Assembly (NCBI RefSeq): GCF_042658365.1
Contig: NZ_JBHSQC010000024.1
Direction: 5' to 3' (one strand)
From: Carnobacterium_A antarcticum
GTDB taxonomy: Bacteria; Bacillota; Bacilli; Lactobacillales; Carnobacteriaceae
DNA: 64,000 nt
Position 1 is the first letter of the stretch. Every line of letters begins with the position of its first letter. This document shows positions 15,327 to 24,109 of the stretch, piece after piece. The notes beneath the pieces were generated by a model. The model did no database searches, was not told where the DNA came from, and was given only the letters and a program-made list of their open reading frames with translations. A program made the position numbers and the translations under genes.

Positions 15327-16166
15327 ATGCATAAAATGGTCTTTTTTGATATAGACGGGACATTACTAACAGCGAGAAAGAAAATTCCAGAAACCGCTAA
15401 GCAAGCTATTCAAGACTTAAAAGACAACGGCATTATTCCGGTTATCGCAACCGGCAGGCCTCCTTTTAGAATTGATGCTATTTTGGAAGAATTGAATATC
15501 CAGTCCTACATTACTATGAATGGGCAATACGTCGTTTATGAAAATGAAGTGATTTACCGCAACCCCATGTCGAGTGATTCCATTGAACGATTAGCTAAAG
15601 CAGCTGAAGTTTACCAACAAGGCATTGCTTTTAGCGGAAGCGAAGAGATTTTAGGCAACTCTTTGACCACTTTAGGCCAGCAAGGTTTGTTGAAACGGTT
15701 GATTCAAAAATCACCGATTGCACCGCCCAAATTAGTTGTGGCAGCCATCAGTCATTTTATGGGAGCTTTTAAAACCAAAAAACCCGTCTTACCGGAATAT
15801 TATGAGAACCGTCCTATTTACCAATGTATTTTACATGCTTCAGAAAAGTTTGATGCTTATTATCGGGAAGAATTTCCTGATTGTCATTTTACCAGGTGGA
15901 ATCCTTATTCGGTAGACGTCATTACAAAAAATCATTCTAAAGCTGTCGGAATTCAAAAAATGACAGAACACTTAGGTATCTCGCTTCAAGAAACAATAGC
16001 TTTTGGCGACGGTTTAAACGATATTGAAATGCTGCAAACAGTCGGAATAGGAGTGGCTATGGAAAGCGGACGAAGAGAAGTATGTGAAATCGCTGACTTC
16101 ATTACAGTTTCTCCCGAAAACGACGGCATCTTAAAAGGGCTCCAGCAATTGAAGGTATTGCCTTAA
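15327..16166 (+). CDS. Cof-type HAD-superfamily phosphatase
   Basis: The 279-residue protein has the four HAD motifs: FFDIDGTLL at residue 6-14 with the nucleophilic and acid/base aspartates, VIATGRPP with motif II near residue 40, a lysine in KNHSKAVGI as motif III, and AFGDGLNDIEML as motif IV near residue 230. The long insertion between motifs II and III is the type IIB cap typical of Cof and sugar-phosphate phosphatases. It acts in the cytoplasm on small phosphorylated metabolites; FMN or sugar phosphates are usual for the family. AAAGGAG precedes the ATG by 8 bases. Single gene; no sugar-use neighbours. Confidence 0.9.
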   Translation: MHKMVFFDIDGTLLTARKKIPETAKQAIQDLKDNGIIPVIATGRPPFRIDAILEELNIQSYITMNGQYVVYENEVIYRNPMSSDSIERLAKAAEVYQQGIAFSGSEEILGNSLTTLGQQGLLKRLIQKSPIAPPKLVVAAISHFMGAFKTKKPVLPEYYENRPIYQCILHASEKFDAYYREEFPDCHFTRWNPYSVDVITKNHSKAVGIQKMTEHLGISLQETIAFGDGLNDIEMLQTVGIGVAMESGRREVCEIADFITVSPENDGILKGLQQLKVLP

Positions 16167-16240
16167 AGGACAGCACGTTAAAAGTTGCAAAAGGCAATAG
16201 AAATACCAAGGAAAATCCTTATTCTTCTACCGTTCTATGG

Positions 16241-16412
16241 TATACTATTTGAGAATAGTTTTAGAGCGTAAACCAGAAATATCAAGAACAAGCGGCGTTA
16301 GTTGAACAAAAAAACGTAACGCTCATGAAATGCGTCTGTTTTTGTTGAAGAAACTGCACTTGTATTAAAAAATTGAGAACATTTCATTAAATGAACCAAG
16401 GAGGCACTTTAA
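16241..16412 (+). promoter_or_regulatory. metG promoter and 150-base leader with alternative hairpins
   Basis: TATACT at 16241-16246 is a good -10. The leader contains GCGTTA (16295-16300) paired with TAACGC (16317-16322), and an overlapping alternative in which AACAAAAA and ACG (16305-16316) pair with CGT and TTTTTGTT (16333-16346). The two cannot form together. No T-box core (GGGTGG...) or S-box motif is present. A regulatory role is only a possibility. Confidence 0.35.
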
Positions 16413-18437
16413 GTGACTGAGAGAAAAACATTTTATATTACAACACCAATTTATTATCCGAGCGGCAAACTGCATATTGGAAATGCCTATTCAACCATTG
16501 CTTGTGATGTGATGGCGCGGTACAAAAGAATGCAGGATTTTGACGTTTTTTACCTTACTGGAAGCGATGAACACGGTCAAAAAATTGAAAATAAAGCAGC
16601 GGAACTAAATATAACGCCGCAGCAATACGTTGATGATATGGCTGAAGGAATGCAGAATTTATGGAACTTGCTTGAAATCAGCAATGATAAATTTATTCGG
16701 ACGACCGATCCTGTCCACGAAAAAGTCGTAGCCGATATTTTTGAGCGTTTCTTAGCACAAGGCGATATCTATTTGGATGAGTATGAAGGCTGGTATTCTG
16801 TTCCAGACGAAACATTCTACACAGAAACACAATTAGTAGATGTGCAACACGATGCAGAAGGCAACGTGATTGGCGGGAAATCTCCTGACAGCGGTCATCC
16901 AGTAGAACTGATCAAAGAAGAATCTTATTTCTTTAGAATGAGTAAGTATGCGGATCGTTTATTGGCTTACTACAATGAGCATCCTGATTTTATTCAACCA
17001 GAATCACGTAAAAATGAAATGATCAATAACTTTATCAAGCCCGGCTTAGAAGATTTAGCTGTTTCGCGGACAACTTTTTCTTGGGGAATCAACGTGCCAA
17101 GCAATCCCAAACACGTTATTTATGTCTGGATCGATGCATTGGCTAACTATATTACCGCATTAGGGTATGGAACAGATGACCCGAGCTTATTTAATAAATT
17201 CTGGCCAGCAGATGTTCACATGGTTGGAAAAGAAATCGTGCGTTTCCACACCATTTATTGGCCAATTATGTTAATGGCATTGGATTTGCCGTTACCGAAA
17301 AAAATCTTCGGCCATGGTTGGTTATTGATGAAAGACGGGAAAATGTCTAAATCAAAAGGCAACGTTGTTTATCCAGAAATGTTAGTGGAACGCTATGGCT
17401 TAGACGCATTACGGTATTATTTGATGCGTGAAGTTTCATTTGGCAGTGACGGTGTCTTTACACCAGAAGATTTTGTTTCTCGGGTCAATTACGACTTAGC
17501 GAATGATTTAGGTAATTTACTGAACCGGACTATTGCCATGATCAATAAATACTTTGATGGAACGATTCCTGCCTACGCAGGAGACGTAACAGCTTTTGAC
17601 GGAGAGCTGAAAGCTACAGCAGAAAAAACGATTTTAGATTACCAAACAGAAATGGAAAATATGCAGTTCAGCAATGCTTTGAGCGATGTTTGGGTGCTGA
17701 TTTCACGTGCGAATAAATATATCGATGAAACAGAGCCTTGGAAGTTGGCTAAAGAAGAAAGCAAGAAAGCAGAATTGGCGAGCGTCATGGCTCATTTAGC
17801 CGAAAGCTTGCGTGTTGCTGCAATTTTACTGCAACCTTTCTTAACACATGCACCGAAAGAAATGTTCGCACAATTAGGTGTTGAAACTGAAGCAGCTAAG
17901 GACTGGACTGCCGTTCAGTTTGGCCATTTCCCGGCTGACGCGAAAGTAGTCGCTAAAGGAACGCCGATTTTCCCACGTTTAGACATAGAAGCTGAAGTAG
18001 CTTATATTAAAGAGCAAATGGACGGCGGAGCCAGCACTCTTTCTGAAGAGGAAGAAATTCCGGCAGAATGGGACCCAACGGAAACAAAACTGGTTTCTGT
18101 TAAAGAAAAGCAAATCAAATACGAAGATTTTGATAAAGTGGAATTAAAAGTGGCAGAAGTAATCGACTGCGGAAAAGTTGAGGGAGCGGATAAACTGTTG
18201 AAATTTCGTTTAGACGTTGGCGATGAAGGGCATCGACAAATTCTTTCTGGAATCGCTGAATGGTACCCTAACCCCGAAGAATTGATCGGCAAAAAAGTTG
18301 TTATTGTGGCTAACTTAAAACCGCGTAAGATGCGCGGCGAAATCAGCCAAGGAATGATTTTATCTGCTGAAAAAGATGGTCAATTGCAATTGATCGAAGC
18401 TCCAATGGAAGCACCGAACGGATCAGAAGTTGCTTAA
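16413..18437 (+). CDS. metG: methionyl-tRNA synthetase
   Basis: The 674-residue enzyme attaches methionine to tRNA-Met. The class I motifs are clear: IYYPSGKLHIGNAYST (HIGH-like, residues 14-29) and DGKMSKSKGNV (KMSKS at about 310-314). The connective peptide lacks the cysteine knuckles, so this is the zinc-free type. The last 110 residues from DFDKVELKVAEVIDCG are the EMAP/Trbp111-type tRNA-binding domain used for dimerisation. GTG start with AAGGAGG 10 bases upstream. It is followed, after a terminator, by tatD, rnmV and rsmA, the usual Firmicutes order. Confidence 0.97.
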   Translation: MTERKTFYITTPIYYPSGKLHIGNAYSTIACDVMARYKRMQDFDVFYLTGSDEHGQKIENKAAELNITPQQYVDDMAEGMQNLWNLLEISNDKFIRTTDPVHEKVVADIFERFLAQGDIYLDEYEGWYSVPDETFYTETQLVDVQHDAEGNVIGGKSPDSGHPVELIKEESYFFRMSKYADRLLAYYNEHPDFIQPESRKNEMINNFIKPGLEDLAVSRTTFSWGINVPSNPKHVIYVWIDALANYITALGYGTDDPSLFNKFWPADVHMVGKEIVRFHTIYWPIMLMALDLPLPKKIFGHGWLLMKDGKMSKSKGNVVYPEMLVERYGLDALRYYLMREVSFGSDGVFTPEDFVSRVNYDLANDLGNLLNRTIAMINKYFDGTIPAYAGDVTAFDGELKATAEKTILDYQTEMENMQFSNALSDVWVLISRANKYIDETEPWKLAKEESKKAELASVMAHLAESLRVAAILLQPFLTHAPKEMFAQLGVETEAAKDWTAVQFGHFPADAKVVAKGTPIFPRLDIEAEVAYIKEQMDGGASTLSEEEEIPAEWDPTETKLVSVKEKQIKYEDFDKVELKVAEVIDCGKVEGADKLLKFRLDVGDEGHRQILSGIAEWYPNPEELIGKKVVIVANLKPRKMRGEISQGMILSAEKDGQLQLIEAPMEAPNGSEVA

Positions 18438-18466
18438 CTGAAACTGCTGACCTTGACTAGCTAAAA

Positions 18467-18500
18467 AAATACCCTGCTGAACGCATTTAGCAGGGTATTT
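18467..18500 (+). terminator. Rho-independent terminator of metG
   Basis: AAATACCCTGCT (18467-18478) pairs perfectly with AGCAGGGTATTT (18489-18500). The tail after the stem is A/T-poor, but the arm itself supplies TATTT. Confidence 0.8.
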
Positions 18501-18564
18501 ACCATAGTCACAAAGCGGTGCAGCTTTATTATGAGGAAAGAGACTAAAAATAAAGGATGAGAGT

Positions 18565-19344
18565 ATGTTATTTGATACACACACGCATTTAAATGCAGCA
18601 GAATTTGACGAAGATGTTCTAGAAACCATCAAAAATGCCGTAGCACATGATGTTGCTCGGATGGCTGTCGTTGGTTTCGATACGCTTACGATAGAAAAAT
18701 CCTTACAGTTAAGCCAAGAGTATAAAGACATTTACAGCATCATCGGCTGGCACCCAACCGAAAGCTACCTTTACACAGATGCCATTGAAGAGCAGCTGTA
18801 TTACCAATTGCAGTTGCCAAAAGTGGTCGCTATGGGAGAAATGGGTTTGGATTATCATTGGGATACCTCACCTAAAGACAGCCAAAAAGAAGCTTTCAGA
18901 CGGCAATTGCGGATCGCTAAAGAACTAAAATTGCCTGTCAGCATTCACATGCGGGATGCTATTGAAGATACGTATAAATTGTTGAAAGAAGAACACGTTG
19001 AAGATATTGGCGGCATCATGCATAGTTTTAGCGGAGACACTCAATGGATGGAACGTTTCTTAGACTTGGGAATGCACATTTCTTTAAGCGGAGTGGTTAC
19101 GTTTAAAAATGCGAAAGAACCCAAAGAAGTAGCAAAGGCGGTTCCGTTTGATAAGTTGCTGATTGAAACCGATGCGCCTTATTTAGCACCTGTACCTTTT
19201 AGAGGCAAACGCAATGAACCGGCGTACGTTAAATACGTAGCTGAAGAAATAGCGAAGTTAAGAAACTGTTCTTATACTGAAGTAGCAGAACAAACGATGA
19301 AAAATGCCAACCGTTTGTTTAGGTTAGATGAATGGAAAAAGTAA
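18565..19344 (+). CDS. tatD: TatD-family metal-dependent DNase
   Basis: The 259-residue TIM-barrel hydrolase (YabD in Bacillus) has the two-metal site of the family: FDTHTHLNAAEF at residues 3-14, GEMGLDYHWD with the bridging glutamate near residue 92, SIHMRDA, GGIMHSFSG and LIETDAPYLAP with the last aspartate. TatD enzymes are 3'-5' exonucleases with roles in DNA repair and nucleic-acid turnover. AAGGATGAG precedes the ATG. The gene overlaps rnmV by 13 bases, so translation of the two is probably coupled, and rsmA overlaps rnmV in turn. Confidence 0.95.
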   Translation: MLFDTHTHLNAAEFDEDVLETIKNAVAHDVARMAVVGFDTLTIEKSLQLSQEYKDIYSIIGWHPTESYLYTDAIEEQLYYQLQLPKVVAMGEMGLDYHWDTSPKDSQKEAFRRQLRIAKELKLPVSIHMRDAIEDTYKLLKEEHVEDIGGIMHSFSGDTQWMERFLDLGMHISLSGVVTFKNAKEPKEVAKAVPFDKLLIETDAPYLAPVPFRGKRNEPAYVKYVAEEIAKLRNCSYTEVAEQTMKNANRLFRLDEWKK

Positions 19345-19898
19345 AAGAAATCATTGTCGTCGAAGGACGGGATGACACTCGCCGGATCCATGAGTCGCTT
19401 GAAGCAGATACGATTGAAACAAACGGTTCTGCCATTAACGAAGAAACACTGCAGTTGATTGCCAAAGCACAAGCAACCAGAGGAGTCATTGTTTTTACCG
19501 ATCCAGATTTTCCGGGTGAAAAAATCCGTAAGACAATTTCTCGAGCTGTTCCCGGTGTAAAGCATGCTTTTTTGACGATCGATGAAGCAAAGCCGAAAGG
19601 CTCAGGAAGTTTAGGGATCGAACACGCTTCGCCTGAAGCCATTCGTGCAGCTTTAGCAAAAAGTTATACAGAGACCTTAGAACAAGAATCATTGATTTCC
19701 CGTGAATTGTTGATAGATGCGGGGTTGATTATGGGAGCATTTGCAAAAAAAAGACGCGAAAAGTTAGGCGAACGCCTTAATATTGGATATACGAATGGAA
19801 AGCAACTTCAAAAGAGACTGCAAATGTTCCAAATCTCTCCTGAAGAAGTGATTCAAGCGATGCAGCAAATTTTGGAGGAAGAACATGACAAATCATAA
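19332..19898 (+). CDS. rnmV: ribonuclease M5
   Basis: The 188-residue Toprim-domain endonuclease matures 5S rRNA in low-GC Gram-positives. Visible Toprim motifs are EIIVVEGRDDT (the catalytic glutamate) and GVIVFTDPDFPGEKIR (the DxD acid cluster). The conserved GIEHASPEAIRAAL follows. The C-terminal half (KKRREKLGERLNIGYTNGKQ) is the RNA- and protein-binding part. The gene starts inside tatD and ends inside rsmA, forming a tightly packed trio for nucleic-acid maturation. Confidence 0.95.
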   Translation: MEKVKEIIVVEGRDDTRRIHESLEADTIETNGSAINEETLQLIAKAQATRGVIVFTDPDFPGEKIRKTISRAVPGVKHAFLTIDEAKPKGSGSLGIEHASPEAIRAALAKSYTETLEQESLISRELLIDAGLIMGAFAKKRREKLGERLNIGYTNGKQLQKRLQMFQISPEEVIQAMQQILEEEHDKS

Positions 19899-20772
19899 AG
19901 ATATTGCAACACCTATAAGAACCAAGGAAATTTTAAAGAAATATGGTTTTTCAGTAAAGAAAAGCTTAGGACAAAATTTTATCATTGATACCAACATTCT
20001 TTCTAATATCGTGGAAGCAGCTGGTTTAAACAAAGAGACAAATGTGGTTGAAGTAGGCCCCGGGATCGGAGCATTAACGGAACATTTAGCGAGAGCCAGC
20101 AAAGAAGTCATTGCTTTTGAAATCGATGATCGCCTTTTGCCGGTTTTAGCCGATACTTTGAGTCCTTATGACAATGTATCGATTATTCACCAAGATGTTT
20201 TGCAAGCAAACTTGAAAGAAGTGCTAACTGAAAAAGTGGATCTTGCAGAACCGTTGATGGTTGTAGCGAACTTGCCTTATTACATTACGACGCCCATTGT
20301 GATGTACTTTTTGGAGTCGGTGGTGCGCATTGATGCTTTAGTGATCATGATGCAAAAAGAAGTTGCAGAACGCATTACAGCCGCTCCTGGCAGCAAAGCT
20401 TATGGATCGCTGACGATTGCCGTTCAATACCATATGGATGCGGAGATCGCCTTTATTGTTCCGAAAACGGTATTTATGCCCCAGCCCAATGTGGATTCAG
20501 CCATTATCAAATTGACGCGCAGAACGACACCAAGCGTAGAAGTAATGGATGAAAAAGTGTTTTTTGAATTGACTCGAGCAGCTTTTGTGCAACGCAGAAA
20601 AACGTTGTGGAATAATTTGCTAGGAAAGTACGGCAAAGAAGAAGCGATGAAAGAGAAGTTGATTCAAGCATTAGACTATGCCGGAATAGATCCGAAACGC
20701 CGCGGCGAAACATTAAGCCTGACAGAATTCGGAAAACTAGCAGACGGAATTTGTTTGAAAGTATTAAATTAA
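19885..20772 (+). CDS. rsmA: 16S rRNA dimethyladenosine transferase
   Basis: The 295-residue enzyme (KsgA) dimethylates the two adjacent adenosines in helix 45 of 16S rRNA during late small-subunit assembly. The SAM-binding motif is VVEVGPGIGALTEHLA near residue 55, IDDRLLPVL gives the ribose-binding acid, and VVANLPYYITTPIVM is the NLPY catalytic motif IV. QAFGQNF-like KSLGQNFIID at the N-terminus is also typical. It is translationally coupled to rnmV by a 14-base overlap, with GGAGGAA inside rnmV as its ribosome binding site. Loss of this enzyme gives kasugamycin resistance in other bacteria. Confidence 0.96.
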   Translation: MTNHKDIATPIRTKEILKKYGFSVKKSLGQNFIIDTNILSNIVEAAGLNKETNVVEVGPGIGALTEHLARASKEVIAFEIDDRLLPVLADTLSPYDNVSIIHQDVLQANLKEVLTEKVDLAEPLMVVANLPYYITTPIVMYFLESVVRIDALVIMMQKEVAERITAAPGSKAYGSLTIAVQYHMDAEIAFIVPKTVFMPQPNVDSAIIKLTRRTTPSVEVMDEKVFFELTRAAFVQRRKTLWNNLLGKYGKEEAMKEKLIQALDYAGIDPKRRGETLSLTEFGKLADGICLKVLN

Positions 20773-20795
20773 CATTAAGAATAAAGTTGAGTTTG

Positions 20796-20836
20796 CCAGT
20801 AAACCTTTGTATTGCCAAGGGATTACTGGTTTTTAT
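20796..20836 (+). terminator. Rho-independent terminator of the tatD-rnmV-rsmA operon
   Basis: CCAGTAA and CCTT pair with AAGG and TTACTGG across small internal loops, followed by TTTTTATT. Confidence 0.8.
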
Positions 20837-20881
20837 TATTAGAGAATTATTGGTTGCGTCTAAGTTTTCCATATGATATAC

Positions 20882-20910
20882 TTGTCCGTTTTGTAAAAGT
20901 ATGTTATAAT
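20882..20910 (+). promoter_or_regulatory. veg promoter
   Basis: TTGTCC (20882-20887), a 17-base spacer and a perfect TATAAT (20905-20910). Strong veg promoters are known in Bacillus. Confidence 0.85.
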
Positions 20911-20936
20911 AGCATTAGATTAGTGAGGTGAATCTG

Positions 20937-21194
20937 ATGCCAATTACATTAGCTAGTATTAAAGAAGGTTTAGATCATAAGTTAGGTAAAAAGATTATGT
21001 TGACCGCACAAGTTGGTCGCAAGAGAAAAACAGAACGTAAAGGCATTTTGACCGAAACGTATCCATCTGTTTTTGTTGTGGAGTTAGACCAAGATGAAAA
21101 TGCTTTTGAACGTGTTTCTTATAGTTATACAGATGTTTTGACTCAATCAGTAGAAATCCAATTTCTAGACGAAGAAAGTCTACAATATGCTTAA
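20937..21194 (+). CDS. veg: Veg family protein
   Basis: The 85-residue product MPITLASIKEGLDHKLGKKI...VGRKRKTERKGIL matches the small, highly conserved Veg protein of Firmicutes. In Bacillus subtilis Veg stimulates biofilm gene expression by antagonising SinR and affects spore outgrowth; in lactic acid bacteria its role is not known. GAGGTG lies 7 bases before the ATG at 20937; a GTG nine bases upstream overlaps that site. It has its own strong promoter and terminator between rsmA and ispE, the same order as in Bacillus. Confidence 0.93.
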   Translation: MPITLASIKEGLDHKLGKKIMLTAQVGRKRKTERKGILTETYPSVFVVELDQDENAFERVSYSYTDVLTQSVEIQFLDEESLQYA

Positions 21195-21204
21195 TCGTAA
21201 GACC

Positions 21205-21234
21205 ACGAGCTGAAATGAGCTCGTTTTTTTTTTG
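21205..21234 (+). terminator. Rho-independent terminator of veg
   Basis: ACGAGCT (21205-21211) pairs with AGCTCGT (21218-21224), followed by a run of nine T. Confidence 0.9.
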
Positions 21235-21395
21235 CTTTAAAAGAGGATTTTACTATAAAATCAGCTGAATGTGACCGTTTTTTCTAACAGTTCCGTTAAA
21301 TTCTCCTATTCGTTCTTTGCAAATCATTTTTTTTAAGCTAGTATGTTCTACATACTAGAGACAATGAAAAAAATGAAAGGAGTGCAGAGACCAGT

Positions 21396-22247
21396 ATGGA
21401 AGTAATTGAAAAAGCCCCGGCTAAAATTAATTTAAGCTTGGATGTATTGCAGAAACGCGAAGATGGTTATCATGAACTTGAAATGGTGATGACTTCAATC
21501 GATTTAGCGGATCGTGTGACATTGAAAACGATAGCTGATAACCAAATCAGCATCCGTTCAAATAATGGGTTTCTTCCATTGGATCAAAGAAACCATGCGT
21601 ATAAAGCAGCGTTGCTGATCAAAGAAACGTTTGGCATTCAATTGGGTGTGGACATCGTGATTGAAAAGAAAATCCCGATCGCAGCAGGATTAGCTGGCGG
21701 CAGCAGTGATGCAGCAGCGACGTTAAGAGGTTTAAATCAACTATGGGATCTGGGCTTAACGCTCGAAGAATTAGCTGTTTTAGGCGCTGAAATCGGTTCG
21801 GATGTGCCTTATTGTGTTTATGGCGGTTCGGCTTTTGCAACTGGACGTGGCGAAAAAATTGAACCATTGGATGAGATCCCGCAATGCTGGGTTGTGTTAG
21901 TGAAACCTAAAAAAGGCATCTCGACCGGGACAGTTTTTAGTGCCTTGGCTTACGACACGATTGAGCATCCGGACACGCAAGCGATGTTAGCAGCGATCAA
22001 AACACAAAATTACAACAAAATGACACAGTATGCCGGCAATGCATTGGAAAAAACGTCTATTATCCGACAACCGGCTATTGAAACGATCAAGCAAAAGATG
22101 CTGCAGTTTGGAGCAGATACAGCACTGATGAGCGGCAGCGGGCCGACTATTTTTGCTCTTTGCCGTAAATACTCCAGAGCTCAACGAGTGTACAATGGGC
22201 TAAAAGGTTTTTGTAATGAAGTCTACTTAGTCCGAACATTAAAGTAA
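21396..22247 (+). CDS. ispE: 4-diphosphocytidyl-2-C-methyl-D-erythritol kinase
   Basis: The 283-residue GHMP kinase phosphorylates CDP-methylerythritol in the MEP pathway of isoprenoid synthesis. Motif 1 is APAKINLSLDVL at the N-terminus, motif 2 the glycine-rich phosphate loop PIAAGLAGGSSDAAA near residue 95, and motif 3 SGSGPTIFAL near residue 250. The catalytic Asp and Lys of the family are within KREDGYHELE and the N-terminal strand. Presence of ispE, located exactly as in Bacillus (veg-ispE-purR), is noteworthy because several lactic acid bacteria use the mevalonate pathway instead. Its annotation as a pathway gene would need the other MEP genes. Confidence 0.93.
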   Translation: MEVIEKAPAKINLSLDVLQKREDGYHELEMVMTSIDLADRVTLKTIADNQISIRSNNGFLPLDQRNHAYKAALLIKETFGIQLGVDIVIEKKIPIAAGLAGGSSDAAATLRGLNQLWDLGLTLEELAVLGAEIGSDVPYCVYGGSAFATGRGEKIEPLDEIPQCWVVLVKPKKGISTGTVFSALAYDTIEHPDTQAMLAAIKTQNYNKMTQYAGNALEKTSIIRQPAIETIKQKMLQFGADTALMSGSGPTIFALCRKYSRAQRVYNGLKGFCNEVYLVRTLK

Positions 22248-22254
22248 GAAGAGA

Positions 22255-22290
22255 AGCGAAACAAGACTTGAGCTTGTTTCGCTTTTTTTT
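22255..22290 (+). terminator. Rho-independent terminator of ispE
   Basis: AGCGAAACAAG (22255-22265) pairs perfectly with CTTGTTTCGCT (22273-22283), followed by seven T. Confidence 0.93.
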
Positions 22291-22291
22291 C

Positions 22292-22352
22292 TTGACGAAT
22301 AATAACGAGGATGATATGCTACTAAAGAAATGTGTAAATAGTAATCATTACG
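22292..22352 (+). promoter_or_regulatory. promoter and Zur box of the zinc transporter operon
   Basis: TTGACG (22292-22297), a 17-base spacer and TATGCT (22315-22320) form the promoter. About 20 bases downstream the palindrome GTAATCATTAC (22341-22351), flanked by AAATA and GTTTT, matches the Zur operator core GTAATnATTAC. Zinc-loaded Zur bound here would block transcription. Confidence 0.75.
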
Positions 22353-22465
22353 TTTTGTGGCGGAGCGGTCTCAAAACGAACAATGGTGCTAGATAAGAGC
22401 TGCGAACGTACACTATGGCAGCAAAAAAATAAAATAATTGACAGCAGGAAACGGATGAGTGGACG

Positions 22466-22497
22466 GTCACAACTCTTACTCGTGCGTCTTTTTTCTG
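22466..22497 (+). terminator. terminator-like hairpin in the zinc transporter leader
   Basis: CG and ATGAGT pair with ACTCGT and CG around a long loop, followed by TCTTTTTTCTG, between the promoter and the first gene. A second hairpin, GCTGC/GCAGC, lies just upstream (near 22410-22435). Either an attenuator or the end of a short leader RNA; a 42-codon frame through here has no ribosome binding site. Confidence 0.4.
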
Positions 22498-22529
22498 TTA
22501 AACAAGCATAGAGAAAGAAGGAAATAAGT

Positions 22530-23237
22530 TTGCATTATATTGAAGTCAATGATTTATCTTTTTACTATGATGAAGAACCCGTTTTAGAAAATATTTCTTT
22601 TACCGTTGATGCTGGAGAATTCGTTATGCTGACTGGAGAAAATGGTGCAGCAAAATCGACTTTACTACGCAATGTCTTGGGATTGTTAAAACCAACTAAA
22701 GGGGCAGCGTTCATTTCGCCTGTGAACAATCGAAATGAACCATTAGCTATCGGCTATATCCCTCAACAAGTCGCTTCTTTTAATGCTGGCTTTCCAAGTA
22801 CAGTACTAGAATTGGTTCGTTCAGGCCGTTACCAAAGAGGCAAATGGTTTAAACGATTAGATGCAGAAGATCATGTTCATGTCGAACGAGCATTGAAATC
22901 AGTGGGAATGTGGGACATTCGCCATAAAAAAATCGGTGAACTTTCCGGTGGTCAAAAACAACGGATTTCATTGGCTCGGATTTTCGCAACGGACCCTGAT
23001 CTATTTGTTTTAGATGAACCAACAACGGGTATGGACGTTGATTCACGTCATGAATTTTATGAATTATTGCAACACAATAGTCGTGTCCATGGCAAAGGCA
23101 TTTTAATGGTTACCCATGATCATGAAGACATTAAACAATATGCGGATCGCCACATCCAGTTGATTCGGAAGGAGGATTCACCATGGAGATGTTTTTCTAT
23201 GGATTCATGCAGCGAGCATTCCAAGCTTCATTCTTGA
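22530..23237 (+). CDS. znuC: zinc ABC transporter ATP-binding protein (ZnuC/AdcC)
   Basis: The 235-residue ATPase powers zinc import. Walker A at residues 36-44 reads GENGAAKST, with Ala in place of the usual second Gly before Lys; the same substitution is, to my memory, seen in AdcC proteins. Then come the Q-loop YIPQQ, the signature LSGGQKQR, Walker B LFVLDEPTTGMD and the H-loop THDHED. The TTG start has AGAAGGA 7 bases upstream. The frame runs 55 bases into the permease gene. The Zur box upstream supports zinc as substrate. No solute-binding protein gene is nearby, so the receptor must be encoded elsewhere. Confidence 0.9.
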   Translation: MHYIEVNDLSFYYDEEPVLENISFTVDAGEFVMLTGENGAAKSTLLRNVLGLLKPTKGAAFISPVNNRNEPLAIGYIPQQVASFNAGFPSTVLELVRSGRYQRGKWFKRLDAEDHVHVERALKSVGMWDIRHKKIGELSGGQKQRISLARIFATDPDLFVLDEPTTGMDVDSRHEFYELLQHNSRVHGKGILMVTHDHEDIKQYADRHIQLIRKEDSPWRCFSMDSCSEHSKLHS

Positions 23238-24049
23238 TTGCTGTTATTGCACCAATTTTAGGTTTATTTTTAATTTTAAGAAGGCAATCTTTAATGGCGG
23301 ATACTCTTTCGCACATTTCGTTAGCCGGAATTGCTTTGGGGTTGTTGTTAAATATCAATCCCACCGTTATGACACTGGTCGTCGTCGTTATAGCTGCTGT
23401 GCTCATTGACTATTTAAGGATGCTGTATAAGTCTTATACAGAAATCTCAATCGCTATCCTTATGTCAGCTGGAATGGCAATAGCGCTGGTTCTGATGAGT
23501 TTAAACGATGGAGGATCCAACGCTAGTATCCAACAATACTTATTTGGTTCGATTGTGACCATCAATCAAGAACAAGTTTATTTATTAGGGGCACTTTTTG
23601 TGATGGTCGTAGGGCTCTTTTTAGTATTTCGTAAACCGATGTATGTCTTGACGTTTGATGAAGATACGGCTTTTACAGCCGGATTGCCAACGAAATTGAT
23701 GTCTATTATCTTTAATGTCATCACGGGTGTTACAATAGCAGTCGTTATGCCGATCGTAGGCGCATTATTGGTTTCGGCGATCATCATTTTGCCGGCCGCC
23801 ATTGCGATGCGTTTAAGCAAAAGTTTTAACATTGTTATTTTGATGGGAGTCATTATTGGGATCATTGGCATGTTTACAGGTCTGACCGCTTCTTATCAAT
23901 ACGGAACACCGCCAGGAGCGACGATCACGTTAGTGTTTATTGTTATTTTCATTATCACCATTTTTATCAAAAAAAGCGTTAATCAAGTGAAATACAAAAA
24001 AAGCCGGACACCGTTAGCCTATTCTGAAAAACCAGAAAACAAAAAATAA
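23183..24049 (+). CDS. znuB: zinc ABC transporter permease (ZnuB/AdcB)
   Basis: The 288-residue membrane protein belongs to the ABC-3 metal permeases, with about eight predicted membrane helices. Recognisable family segments are RRQSLMADTLSHISLAGIAL near residue 35, the DYLRM coupling loop, and GALLVSAIIILPAAIAMRL near residue 200. GGAAGGAGG lies before its ATG, inside the end of znuC. The lysine-rich tail (KKSVNQVKYKKSRTPLAY) should be cytoplasmic. Together with znuC it forms a half-operon whose binding protein is not in this window. Confidence 0.92.
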   Translation: MEMFFYGFMQRAFQASFLIAVIAPILGLFLILRRQSLMADTLSHISLAGIALGLLLNINPTVMTLVVVVIAAVLIDYLRMLYKSYTEISIAILMSAGMAIALVLMSLNDGGSNASIQQYLFGSIVTINQEQVYLLGALFVMVVGLFLVFRKPMYVLTFDEDTAFTAGLPTKLMSIIFNVITGVTIAVVMPIVGALLVSAIIILPAAIAMRLSKSFNIVILMGVIIGIIGMFTGLTASYQYGTPPGATITLVFIVIFIITIFIKKSVNQVKYKKSRTPLAYSEKPENKK

Positions 24050-24060
24050 AAAACAGAGAA

Positions 24061-24092
24061 AAAGTGCGAATCCGAAAGTTCGTACTTTTTTT
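24061..24092 (+). terminator. Rho-independent terminator of znuCB
   Basis: AAAGTGCGAA (24061-24070) pairs with TTCGTACTTT (24079-24088) with one mismatch, followed by more T. Confidence 0.85.
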
Positions 24093-24109
24093 TATGAGAA
24101 AATAATAAT

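Noticed and set aside
22383..22511. 42-codon frame in the zinc transporter leader
   Set aside because: No ribosome binding site and it runs through the terminator-like hairpin.
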